A DNA stretch of 64,000 nt from Caldicellulosiruptor hydrothermalis 108 (GCF_000166355.1 NC_014652.1:774001-838000); one strand, 5' to 3'. Counted from the stretch's first letter, positions 19,590-26,662 are shown. Notes: generated by a model from the letters alone, not told the origin. Made by a program: numbers and translations.

Positions 19590-20702
19590 TTAATAAAAGA
19601 ACTTATCAAGTTTTTTAATAGCTTCCTTTTGGATATTAGGCAAAACATGAGAATACGTATCTAAAGTAATATTAATTGTTGAATGCCCTAAACGTTCGCT
19701 TACTATCTTAGGATGTACTCCCTGTTGCAATAACAGCGTCGCATGGGTATGTCTCAAATCATGAAAACGAATAGGTGGAAAATTATATTTTTTGATAAGC
19801 TTAGGAAACTTCTTGGCTACATACATCGGATCAAGTGGTCTTCCATCATCCCAAGCACAAACAAAATTTTCATCTTTGTAATTTTCTTGTAATAAAGCTT
19901 TTTTCTCTTTTTGTCTTTCTTTGTGTTCTTTTAGTGCTTTAATTGTAGAATCCATTAATGCTATTGTTCTTATAGATTTTTGTGATTTTGGTTCTTTTAA
20001 AATAAGTTTGCCATTTATTTTTTGCAAAGTAGCTTTAACAACTATATATCCGTCTTCTAAATTTACGTCATCCCACTTCAGAGCACAAATTTCTCCTTCT
20101 CTCATACCTGTATGCAATGCAAGTAAAACGGGGATATAAAGAATATCATCCTTAATAGCTTCTAAAAATTTATTAGCTGTTTCTATATCCCAAATTTTCA
20201 TTTCTATGCGTTCTGGCCGTGGTGGTGTAATTGCATCTAAGACATTATAGTTTACAAGCTGCCATTGGACAGCATGTTTAATAGCAAGATGAAAAACTCT
20301 GTGAATCTTTAAAATAGTGCTTTTGCTTAGTTTGCCTTCTTCAAGCAATGTAGTGTAAAACTGCTGTACATGTAATGGTTTTAGCTTTTGAACTTCAATT
20401 TTACCCAAGTATGTCGTAATATGTTTGACAAGTTCGATATATCTTTTATATGTTTTTGGAGCAGTATTTGTCTTTGCATAGTTTTCAAGCCAATAACTAA
20501 GATATTCTTGCAATGTCATTTCGTTCTTTTCTACAAATTGCCCTTTTTCTATTTGTGAAATCACTTCAGCTAAATACTTCTCAGCTTCTTTCTTAGTTTT
20601 AAATCCACTTACCCATTTTTGTCGACGCTTGCCGTTTTCGTCTCTGCCGACATCAAAAACCACGCTGTAGCTATTTCCTCGTTTTCTGATGTGACCTCGC
20701 AT
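19590..20702 (-). CDS. int: Tyrosine-type phage integrase
   Basis: 370 aa site-specific recombinase that inserts and excises the prophage at tRNA-Trp. An AP2-like N-terminal arm-binding segment (IRKRGNSYSVVFDVGRDENGKRRQKWVSGFKTKKEAEKYL) precedes the SAM-like core-binding domain (MTLQEYLSYWLENYAKTN). The catalytic residues are visible: Arg in LHTGMREGEICALKWDD, His314/Arg317 in HDLRHTHATLL, His340 in LGHSTINITLDTYSHVL and the nucleophile Tyr350. It sits next to the orphan repeat at 19402 and reads toward it. Confidence 0.97.
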   Translation of the reverse strand: MRGHIRKRGNSYSVVFDVGRDENGKRRQKWVSGFKTKKEAEKYLAEVISQIEKGQFVEKNEMTLQEYLSYWLENYAKTNTAPKTYKRYIELVKHITTYLGKIEVQKLKPLHVQQFYTTLLEEGKLSKSTILKIHRVFHLAIKHAVQWQLVNYNVLDAITPPRPERIEMKIWDIETANKFLEAIKDDILYIPVLLALHTGMREGEICALKWDDVNLEDGYIVVKATLQKINGKLILKEPKSQKSIRTIALMDSTIKALKEHKERQKEKKALLQENYKDENFVCAWDDGRPLDPMYVAKKFPKLIKKYNFPPIRFHDLRHTHATLLLQQGVHPKIVSERLGHSTINITLDTYSHVLPNIQKEAIKKLDKFFY

Positions 20703-20746
20703 AGTATCAGCTCCTCGTATTTTTTGAAATATTTTATTTTTAATCC

Positions 20747-20765
20747 TTGATTATGATATAATCAA
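20747..20765. promoter_or_regulatory. Perfect 8-bp palindrome overlapping a + strand extended -10
   Basis: TTGATTATgatATAATCAA is a perfect inverted repeat with a 3-base centre. Inside it, TGATATAAT (20754-20762) is an extended -10 box on the + strand, aimed away from int. The - strand reads CATAAT at the matching place, 45 to 60 bases upstream of int. It could be an operator controlling the integrase leader and the adjacent RNA locus. Confidence 0.5.
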
Positions 20766-20774
20766 TGAAGAAAT

Positions 20775-20900
20775 GAGATAATAAAATAAATAAGCAGGCT
20801 TAAAACCTGCATATTAGAATAGCGCCACTGATATCCGAAACCTTCGCCTAGTTGCGAAGCACATCCTCACAAGAGGATAGGGCTCAGGGCGCTATTTTAT
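20775..20900 (-). ncRNA. Structured RNA locus between integrase and radical-SAM genes (strand uncertain)
   Basis: A closing stem (AGCGCC/GGCGCT, extended by CTGA/TCAG) encloses two perfect hairpins: ATCCTC/GAGGAT (loop of 4) and CTTCGC/GCGAAG (loop of 6). On the - strand, a terminator-like GCAGG/CCTGC hairpin with a U-rich tail follows (about 20780-20812), before int. On the + strand, the extended -10 at 20754 would start a transcript of about 130 nt that ends after the closing stem at ATTTTATTT. No known riboswitch could be assigned. Similar layouts are known to me near small toxin genes in Firmicutes prophages, but no toxin peptide is visible here. Confidence 0.55.
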
Positions 20901-20924
20901 TTATCAAAGGTATATTCTTTTTGT

Positions 20925-21698
20925 TTACAGACATTTTTCAGTTACATATGTTCCATCTTTAATATGAAATTCTTTATTGTTCTTAAGACAATAATTTATG
21001 ATTTTTTCAGACATTTCATTATAAAATTTTTGATATTCTTTATATTCATGTACTTTTCTATTATAGTTTAACCGTCCAAAAATTATTTTATCGACAAAAG
21101 AGATTTTATTTAGTATATCGTCAATGTGTTGATTAATAATATTAGGTGTAGGATATGGTTCTATACTTACCCAAGTTTTGAACCCTTTTTCATGTAAATG
21201 TTTCAGATTATTAATTCTTTCTAAATACGGTGCAGAATATGGTTCATATTCTTTTCTGAAATTTTCGTTAAGAGAAATTAATGAAATACCGTAAATATTA
21301 ATATTTTTAGTATAAGCAAGTTCTTTGGGCAAAATTCCTTTTGTTAAGGCAGTACAAGAAATTCCATATTCATTGAGTAAATTTATGATTTCAATACTTT
21401 TTTGAGATATTTCTTCATATCCATACATAAAAGGATCTGTAGTAAAGCACAAATGAACTGACTTTATTTTGTTCTTGTATTTCGGAATTTCTTTTTTAAG
21501 TAGCTCTATTGAGTTTTTAACAAGTTTAGGCTGACGCCACTCCTGCATATCTTTAACTTTGCCAAAACGTTTTGCAAGCATAAATGCATAGCATGGATAT
21601 AAGCAACCATGAGCACAACCCTGCACATGATTTATAGTATAATCTGCATATTCAACTCCGCTTTTGTATAGTAATGATTTCCTTTCAATATATTCCAT
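20925..21698 (-). CDS. Radical-SAM-like protein, partner of TcmP
   Basis: 257 aa protein with an N-terminal three-cysteine motif, CAHGCLYPCYAF (Cys28, Cys32, Cys36). This resembles the iron-sulfur motif of spore-photoproduct-lyase-like radical SAM proteins, but with spacing C-x3-C-x3-C instead of C-x3-C-x2-C. CFTTDPFMYGYEEISQKSIEIINLLNEYG and TWVSIEPYPTP fit strands of a partial TIM barrel. It has its own promoter (21732-21760) and lies next to TcmP, the usual partner family of three-Cys-motif proteins. The reaction is unknown. Nucleic-acid or base modification is an inference. Confidence 0.75.
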   Translation of the reverse strand: MEYIERKSLLYKSGVEYADYTINHVQGCAHGCLYPCYAFMLAKRFGKVKDMQEWRQPKLVKNSIELLKKEIPKYKNKIKSVHLCFTTDPFMYGYEEISQKSIEIINLLNEYGISCTALTKGILPKELAYTKNINIYGISLISLNENFRKEYEPYSAPYLERINNLKHLHEKGFKTWVSIEPYPTPNIINQHIDDILNKISFVDKIIFGRLNYNRKVHEYKEYQKFYNEMSEKIINYCLKNNKEFHIKDGTYVTEKCL

Positions 21699-21731
21699 CT
21701 GTTTCCCCTCACAAGAAATGAACTTTCTTTA

Positions 21732-21760
21732 ATTATAACAGAAAAAACAGAAACATTCAA
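21732..21760 (-). promoter_or_regulatory. Promoter of the radical-SAM gene with a LexA-like box
   Basis: On the - strand TTGAAT (21755-21760), a 17-base spacer and TATAAT (21732-21737). The sequence AGAACGTTCGTTTG (21758-21771) overlapping the -35 matches most of the Gram-positive LexA box CGAACRNRYGTTYC. Confidence 0.55.
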
Positions 21761-21785
21761 ACGAACGTTCTTTAAAGTTTAAAGT

Positions 21786-22874
21786 TTACAAGAAATAGAT
21801 GATAACATGTTCTGCTAAAGTGTTTTTTCTTCTTTTTTCTTTAGGTGGATCACATATTATTTTCCCTTCTTCTTCCAATTTTAAGAGAACCTCTCTGTAG
21901 TTTCTTAAGATAAATGGCTTGTTTTTGCTATGTTCAACAAAAAGCTCTCTAAGAGAAATACTTCTTCCTTTGTATAACTGAAGTAATTCTGTTTTTAATT
22001 CTTCTAAGGGCTGATTGTACATATATAAAAAAGATAATTGTTTGTCTGCATTAGGAATAAATTCAAACGACGGAACACCTTGAGTAGAAGTAGAACTATG
22101 ATTTGCCATTATTTCTTTCATTATGTTAAACGCTGTGAAATTTTTGGTTAGAAAGACAAGGTAATGACTGGTGTCATTTTTATCTTCTTTTCTAAATCTG
22201 AATGGAAGAATATATTCTATACCTAATTCCATCATACTTTCACTAAACTCATTCATAATAAATTTTTCTTTTTCAAAACCTTTATAGTTGTCTATGTTTT
22301 CTAGTATTTTTGAATATCTGTTTTCGCCAAATAAACGTTTCATATGTTCTTCAACTAAAGGATTTTTAATTCCTGATCTTATACGATTATAATTGAAAAA
22401 AAGTATAATATCGCATCCCCAATTTTTAATAAATGTGTAGATTAAATCTCTTGTAATGCCTCTATATCCGCAAGGATCTATGAAAACCAAACTCGGTATT
22501 AATGAGAAATTAAATAATTCACTGGTTTCGAAATTTAACTCTAAATTCAAGAAAATTGGCTTATGTTTAAGCAAATTAATATTTTCCAACTTATTTATTT
22601 CTTGTTCTAAATTTTCTATGTATTCTTTCTCCTTATCATTAAAAATGATTACAAATTTATTTCTATAATCTTCGTTCTTCAATATCTTTTCCATAATATA
22701 AATAGGAGTTGATATAGTGCCATCATTATATTTTCCTGGACCACTAAATAAATCTATATAACCTAACCTGTCACTTCTAGCATTTCTATTCATTATTTTT
22801 GCCCATGCATCAAAATATTTTGAAACAAGTGTTATTTTTACAATTGATTGAGGTTTTACTTCTTCAAAGAACAT
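21786..22874 (-). CDS. tcmP: Three-Cys-motif partner protein TcmP
   Basis: 362 aa protein of the TcmP family, which is found next to three-Cys-motif proteins and has no settled function. The N-terminus VKPQSIVKITLVSKYFDAWAKIM leads into a methyltransferase-like Rossmann motif, GYIDLFSGPGKYNDG (Asp41, FSGPG 43-47). SLVFIDPCGYRGITRDLI (about 126-145) would be the equivalent of a catalytic DPxG loop. The last 90 residues look like a winged helix (LLQLYKGRSISLRELFVEHS...YREVLLKLEEEGKIICDPP). AGGAGG precedes the ATG. It is probably a SAM-dependent or nuclease-like enzyme acting with the adjacent radical-SAM gene. Confidence 0.8.
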   Translation of the reverse strand: MFFEEVKPQSIVKITLVSKYFDAWAKIMNRNARSDRLGYIDLFSGPGKYNDGTISTPIYIMEKILKNEDYRNKFVIIFNDKEKEYIENLEQEINKLENINLLKHKPIFLNLELNFETSELFNFSLIPSLVFIDPCGYRGITRDLIYTFIKNWGCDIILFFNYNRIRSGIKNPLVEEHMKRLFGENRYSKILENIDNYKGFEKEKFIMNEFSESMMELGIEYILPFRFRKEDKNDTSHYLVFLTKNFTAFNIMKEIMANHSSTSTQGVPSFEFIPNADKQLSFLYMYNQPLEELKTELLQLYKGRSISLRELFVEHSKNKPFILRNYREVLLKLEEEGKIICDPPKEKRRKNTLAEHVIIYFL

Positions 22875-22920
22875 TCTAATCCTCCTTTTTTAGAGTTTTT
22901 ATACATCTTATCACACTTTT

Positions 22921-22936
22921 TTACCCTGCTGGGTAA
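22921..22936. promoter_or_regulatory. Inverted repeat upstream of tcmP
   Basis: TTACCCtgctGGGTAA is a perfect palindrome with a 4-base centre, in the 81-base gap between the HIRAN gene and tcmP. It may be an operator, or a weak hairpin within the - strand transcript. Confidence 0.4.
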
Positions 22937-22955
22937 TTTAGAAGTAGGGGACCAC

Positions 22956-23936
22956 TTAATTATTTTCTAATTTTTTACGGACTGTTTCTAACCGTTCTAA
23001 AAGCTTTGACGATGAGGCACCAGGTCCAATTTTTTGTTTAGAAAAGCGTTCTAATATTTCTACTTCTTTTATTAGATTTTTTTGCCGTCTATAAATTATA
23101 GCTAATTGTTCGTAATACCATGGAGCAACACCCAAATTTTCCTTTTTGCTTTCACTTTCAACAGCTTCAACTAAAGCTATTAACAATTTTTCAGCTTTAT
23201 CATATTCACCAGCGCTTTTTAATTGTTTTACTAAATCAACATACTCTGTATAATGTTTGCCTTGATAATAACCGGGTTTTTCTTTTGAGGATCTTGAAGG
23301 AAAATCTAATGTATCTAAAGCCATGGACTGAAGTTCTTCGTTATTAATTTCTTTCTCTAATGGAGGCCAAGATACTTGATAAGATTGTTGAAGCTCAGGG
23401 GTGATTTCAATAATAGGCCCTTTACTAATTCTCTTATCTAACCAAATATGTACACCAAGAGTGGGAATTGTACGACTTCCGCCTCGTATTAGTCCTGCTA
23501 CTTGAAATGAAGTTATATTCAGTACATCCATAGTGGGTGCCAATTTAGAAGCAATTTCTTTTGCAATATAACCTACATGTACACCTTCAATTTCAGCCCT
23601 AATGGCATTCCGGTCATATTTATTGTCTGGTTCTCTAACTAATGTTATTTCCTTAGGGACAAGATAGCCTTTTTTACATGGTTTGCCGACTAATGTTTGT
23701 AAGTTATTTTGACGATAAGATTCTCCTCTCACTAAATTTAACGGAGCTTCCCACAAAAACCATTCTTTATTTTCGATCCAATTTGGTGAAACATTAGGTT
23801 CAGCTATTTCTATTTTATAATTTGTTTTCTGTTCTATTTTAGTTTTTAAATTTGATTCTACTTCGGGATTATTTCTGAAATTTTGCACTATTAGAGATAA
23901 AATATTTTTTAGTATACCCATATCATATATCACCAT
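22956..23936 (-). CDS. HIRAN-domain protein with helical repeat C-terminus
   Basis: 326 aa. Residues 99-134 (LVREPDNKYDRNAIRAEIEGVHVGYIAKEIASKLAP) are a clear HIRAN domain, which in HLTF-type proteins binds DNA 3' ends. The N-terminus is charged and not recognised. Residues about 225-325 form TPR-like helices (YTEYVDLVKQLKSAGEYDKAEKLLIALVEAVE...WYYEQLAIIYRRQKNLIKEVEILERF). Its start overlaps the ImmA-like stop by 7 bases, so it belongs to the repressor operon. A role in sensing damaged DNA during lysogeny is only an inference. Confidence 0.78.
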   Translation of the reverse strand: MVIYDMGILKNILSLIVQNFRNNPEVESNLKTKIEQKTNYKIEIAEPNVSPNWIENKEWFLWEAPLNLVRGESYRQNNLQTLVGKPCKKGYLVPKEITLVREPDNKYDRNAIRAEIEGVHVGYIAKEIASKLAPTMDVLNITSFQVAGLIRGGSRTIPTLGVHIWLDKRISKGPIIEITPELQQSYQVSWPPLEKEINNEELQSMALDTLDFPSRSSKEKPGYYQGKHYTEYVDLVKQLKSAGEYDKAEKLLIALVEAVESESKKENLGVAPWYYEQLAIIYRRQKNLIKEVEILERFSKQKIGPGASSSKLLERLETVRKKLENN

Positions 23937-24361
23937 CCAATACTTGTTTTTATAATAGTTTCAGGAATCCTCAACAGATTAGCCAGCGCAAAGTAGTCAA
24001 ACTTACTGACATGTTTAAGAAGTGATAATGCGAACAAGTTAGCTTCGATTTCAAGCCTGTTTGTAGAAAATAAAGTAAAGCTTTGTAACCATACTGTATT
24101 TTCCTTTGGATGTAATACAGCATGTCCAAGCTCATGAGAGCATGCCAGTAGTTGCATTTGTTCATCAATGTCACAGTTGAGAAAAATAAACTTATTGCGC
24201 TTTATGTGTTTATAAAACCCATAGACATTGCCAAGAGGGATTTTGAGTACAATTATATTATTTTCCCTTGCAATGTCGTATGGGCTACACCGACCGCATT
24301 TGTTTATTAGCTTGCCAACAATTCTCTCAATCTCATCAGCTTTATATCGCAAAACAAACAC
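23930..24361 (-). CDS. ImmA/IrrE-like metallopeptidase
   Basis: About 143 aa zinc peptidase of the ImmA/IrrE family, which cleaves or inactivates the neighbouring XRE repressor. The HExxH motif is SHELGHAVLHP (HELGH near residues 76-80), and RLEIEANLFALSLL supplies the third-ligand helix. The open frame continues upstream to 24430 inside the XRE gene. The GTG at 24361, which directly follows the XRE stop (TGAGGTG), is the likelier start. With the XRE gene it forms the usual repressor/anti-repressor pair for SOS-type induction. Confidence 0.85.
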   Translation of the reverse strand: MFVLRYKADEIERIVGKLINKCGRCSPYDIARENNIIVLKIPLGNVYGFYKHIKRNKFIFLNCDIDEQMQLLACSHELGHAVLHPKENTVWLQSFTLFSTNRLEIEANLFALSLLKHVSKFDYFALANLLRIPETIIKTSIGW

Positions 24362-24362
24362 C

Positions 24363-24842
24363 TCAGCTTTTGCGATACTTCCTTGGTGTGTATTTCTGTT
24401 TATTTTTAATCTTTGCAATCTCCAAGCCAAGCTTTAGTGCATTTTTAATATGTTCTTTTGTCTCCTCATCAAGCGGTTCTCCGTTAAAAAATGCAAGTCC
24501 TTCGCTATGCTCCAAGTCGTTCAGGAGCTTCTCAAGCTCTTTTGCGATGTCTTTCTTATCCTTCTCTGTCAAGGTCGGTTGCCATGGGCGAGAAGGTTCA
24601 GGTGCTTGAGTACCATTTAGTATGTGGCCAGCTGCCTTCATTAAATCTTCATAAGTAACACCATTTTTAGCTTTTGACGCAATTTTTTTTATTGTTTCTG
24701 GATTAGGCGGTGTGTCTAATAAGCATCTTAACAATCTTGATATATGAGCAGAACTTACTCCACATTCTTTAGCATATTCGTTTATAGACCTATCACCTTT
24801 TGCTAACTCTAATAATCTTGCGAACTCTTTCTTATCAAACAT
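24363..24842 (-). CDS. XRE-family repressor (first immunity module)
   Basis: 159 aa. The N-terminal helix-turn-helix is FARLLELAKGDRSINEYAKECGVSSAHISRLLRC. A Pro-rich hinge (APEPSRPWQPTLTEKD) and a charged helical C-terminus follow, the part probably cut or bound by the ImmA-like protein. ATG 24842 is preferred over 24857 because AGGTG lies 8 bases upstream. It is divergent from the Cro-like gene at 25004, with a shared operator region between them, so it is the likely main lysogeny repressor. Confidence 0.85.
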   Translation of the reverse strand: MFDKKEFARLLELAKGDRSINEYAKECGVSSAHISRLLRCLLDTPPNPETIKKIASKAKNGVTYEDLMKAAGHILNGTQAPEPSRPWQPTLTEKDKKDIAKELEKLLNDLEHSEGLAFFNGEPLDEETKEHIKNALKLGLEIAKIKNKQKYTPRKYRKS

Positions 24843-24923
24843 TTGATTGCACCTCATTAAATATTCTACCCTATTTTGTTGACTGTAGGCAATAAAAATT
24901 TTAAAAAATTTTTTAAAAATCTA

Positions 24924-24952
24924 TTGACTTTATGTAATGGTGTAGTTATAAT
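24924..24952 (+). promoter_or_regulatory. Rightward early promoter
   Basis: TTGACT (24924-24929), a 17-base spacer and TATAAT (24947-24952), about 50 bases before the Cro-like gene. Related TTAACTGTAA and TAACTGCATGTAACAC boxes follow within 35 bases and are probably repressor sites. Confidence 0.75.
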
Positions 24953-24972
24953 ATTAACTGTAATCAACATTA

Positions 24973-24986
24973 ACTGCATGTAACAC
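24973..24986 (+). repeat. Operator-like 14-mer, copy 1
   Basis: ACTGCATGTAACAC lies just downstream of the rightward promoter. It recurs exactly at 25223-25236, in the 3' end of the Cro-like gene. Confidence 0.5.
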
Positions 24987-25003
24987 TAAAGGAGGTGAAG
25001 AAA

Positions 25004-25270
25004 ATGGAACTAAACAAAGAGAACTTTAAAAAGTTTTTTATCGAACATTTTGAAGGCAATTACAATAAAACAGCAAGAGCTTTAAATGTAAGTCCAGCAC
25101 AAGTTTATAGAATAATCAAAGGAAATAGCAAAGCAGGAGCAAAATTTCTTGGCAAACTCATAGCTTATTGCAAAGCAAATAATATTGATTATGATAAGTT
25201 AATTTTTTTGCCTATTCTGTTGACTGCATGTAACACAACCCCACCGCACGAAGGGAGGGAGGCGGGATGA
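25004..25270 (+). CDS. Cro-like helix-turn-helix protein
   Basis: 88 aa, divergent from the first XRE repressor. The helix-turn-helix is NYNKTARALNVSPAQVYRIIKGNSKAG, followed by a short helical tail and the odd ending TPPHEGREAG. AAAGGAGG sits before the ATG at 25004. It is the first gene of the rightward early transcript and probably plays the Cro role. The same HEGREAG ending occurs in the second Cro-like gene at 26438. Confidence 0.8.
   Translation: MELNKENFKKFFIEHFEGNYNKTARALNVSPAQVYRIIKGNSKAGAKFLGKLIAYCKANNIDYDKLIFLPILLTACNTTPPHEGREAG
25223..25236 (+). repeat. Operator-like 14-mer, copy 2
   Basis: ACTGCATGTAACAC, identical to 24973-24986, lies inside the end of the Cro-like gene, ahead of the small membrane-protein gene. 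It may be a second binding site that controls read-through. Confidence 0.45.
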
Positions 25271-25434
25271 TAAAAAACAAATTAAGCGATGTATGGGATG
25301 ATGTAAGCTATTTTCTTTATAACGTTTGGTGGTATATCAAAGAGTTTTGGCTTATTTTCCTTTGCATGCTTTTAGATGTTGTCCTTATTATCTTTAGCAT
25401 AGAAGTAATGATTGAATCTTTAAGGAGTAAATGA
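25267..25434 (+). CDS. Small membrane protein (55 aa)
   Basis: Starts in the stop codon region of the Cro-like gene (ATGA), after a strong GGGAGGGAGG site. One long hydrophobic segment (FWLIFLCMLLDVVLIIFSIEVMI) follows an aromatic, acidic N-terminus (SDVWDDVSYFLYNVWWYIKEF). It is not recognised. Its size, single span and position in the lysogeny control region fit a superinfection-exclusion or small toxin-like protein, but that is a guess. The 3' end overlaps the convergent gene at 25420 by 15 bases. Confidence 0.6.
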   Translation: MIKNKLSDVWDDVSYFLYNVWWYIKEFWLIFLCMLLDVVLIIFSIEVMIESLRSK

Positions 25435-25965
25435 GGGACGAAATATAAATTTAGGTTTAAAAGTTTTTCTTGAAGTTTTAACAATTAAAGTTGCTTTGAT
25501 GTTTTCAGGTGGGGTACTGCTATAAGGTCCAAAGAATAAATAACCTTCAATTGCACAATAAGGTTCTATAGTAAAGATTGGTTTGAGTAAATTTGAGATT
25601 GATTTTGAAGAAGTCCCGCCTGTAGGAACGTAACCAAGGCAATAAGATGAACTATTCAAATAAGTAGGTTTGCAACCCTTAATATGCAGGCTTATTTCTA
25701 ATATAGTTATTGGTTTATCAGAATTATTAGTTATTCTAACCCATTTGTAAAAAGTGAATTTAGTTTTGTCTTCGACTGGATAACCATAGGCGTCATATTT
25801 ATCCGAAAGCCAATACCCAATAAAGACTTTAGCAAGATCATCATCAGATGAAAAAAAGAAATTTAATCTTGGGCGTTCCTGAAAAAACCTATAAAAATGC
25901 AGAACTAAACCAGCAACACCAGTAACAGAACCAATGACACTTAATATAAAGTTGTGGTCAAACAT
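25420..25965 (-). CDS. Membrane-anchored protein of unknown function
   Basis: 181 aa, not recognised. One N-terminal membrane helix (ILSVIGSVTGVAGLVLHFYRFF) is followed by a mostly beta-rich domain with FTFYKWVRITNNSDKPITILEISLHIKG, which resembles an Ig-like or beta-sandwich module facing the cytoplasm or the outside. It starts one base after the stop of the XRE gene at 25966, so the two are co-transcribed. An N-terminal span plus NNSDKPITI beta-sandwich is common in phage-exclusion and abortive-type cargo, but no function is shown. Confidence 0.65.
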   Translation of the reverse strand: MFDHNFILSVIGSVTGVAGLVLHFYRFFQERPRLNFFFSSDDDLAKVFIGYWLSDKYDAYGYPVEDKTKFTFYKWVRITNNSDKPITILEISLHIKGCKPTYLNSSSYCLGYVPTGGTSSKSISNLLKPIFTIEPYCAIEGYLFFGPYSSTPPENIKATLIVKTSRKTFKPKFIFRPSFTP

Positions 25966-26277
25966 TTACTTGCTCTCCTTTTGTTCAGCTTTCAAAGAAC
26001 GAGCAACAGTCAGCAAAGTTTTGAGTTTATCATTTTCAAGGTTTTTAGCGATACTTATAAGTTCCTCAATTTCAGGGGGAAGGTTATCATTAAAAAATTC
26101 GCTCAAAGTAATGCCAATAGCTGAACAGATAACTTCAAGATTTTCTAAAGAACACTTTTTAATACCTTTTTCAATGTTAGAAATAAAGCTGATAGATAAA
26201 CCAGTATCCAAAGATATTTCCTTCAAAGTTTTGTTATATAGTTTGCGAAAATAGCGAATACGACTTCCAACGTCCAT
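25966..26277 (-). CDS. XRE-family regulator (second immunity module)
   Basis: 103 aa. The helix-turn-helix (SRIRYFRKLYNKTLKEISLDTGLSISFISNIEKGIKKCSLENLEVICSAIGITLSEFF) is followed by a helical tail that ends in KAEQKESK. It diverges from the XRE gene at 26438 across a palindrome-rich 160-base gap. It heads a two-gene - strand unit with the membrane protein at 25420. Confidence 0.85.
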   Translation of the reverse strand: MDVGSRIRYFRKLYNKTLKEISLDTGLSISFISNIEKGIKKCSLENLEVICSAIGITLSEFFNDNLPPEIEELISIAKNLENDKLKTLLTVARSLKAEQKESK

Positions 26278-26307
26278 ACAATCACCTTATTTCTTAGAGT
26301 TGCCAAT

Positions 26308-26327
26308 AATTAACCTCAAGGTTAATT
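26308..26327. promoter_or_regulatory. Palindromic operator O1 of the second immunity module
   Basis: AATTAACCTcaAGGTTAATT is a perfect inverted repeat with 9-base arms, close to the start of the - strand XRE gene. It is a probable autoregulatory site. Confidence 0.65.
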
Positions 26328-26365
26328 TACCAAAATCAAATTTAAATCACAAGAAAAATAATTTT

Positions 26366-26415
26366 ACCGATAAGTTAAAAATATTATTGACAAATTTAAC
26401 TTATAGGTATAAAAT
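26366..26415 (+). promoter_or_regulatory. Promoter and operator O2 of the second immunity module
   Basis: TTGACA (26387-26392) and TAAAAT (26410-26415) are 17 bases apart. The arms ACCGATAAGTTAAA (26366-26379) and TTTAACTTATAGGT (26395-26408) form a 13-of-14 inverted repeat that brackets the -35 and fills the spacer. A bound repressor would block this promoter. Confidence 0.65.
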
Positions 26416-26437
26416 ATAATCAGGTGGTGAAGAAAAC

Positions 26438-26662
26438 ATGAAAGACATAATAATACAGCTCAAAAATATCAGGAAGCAAAAGAAAATAACACTTCAAGAC
26501 TTATCATTGAAAACTGGCATAAGTGTAAAGCAGCTTAGCAAGATTGAAAATCAGAAAGCTATACCAAGCACGGCGACATTGCAAAAGATAGCAGCAGCTC
26601 TGGATGTCAAGTTTCTCATAGTTGATGATACAACCCTCCACGAAGGGCGTGAGGCGGGATGA
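26438..26662 (+). CDS. XRE-family Cro-like protein (second module)
   Basis: 74 aa with a classic helix-turn-helix (LKNIRKQKKITLQDLSLKTGISVKQLSKIENQKAIPSTATLQKIAAALDVKFLIV). It ends in TLHEGREAG, nearly the ending of the other Cro-like gene. AGGTGG precedes the ATG. It is the divergent partner of the XRE gene at 25966. Confidence 0.85.
   Translation: MKDIIIQLKNIRKQKKITLQDLSLKTGISVKQLSKIENQKAIPSTATLQKIAAALDVKFLIVDDTTLHEGREAG

Noticed and set aside
20820..20895. Cobalamin or c-di-GMP riboswitch
   Set aside because: GCCACTG and GAAAC words occur, but the rest of the conserved cores is absent, and no matching gene lies downstream.
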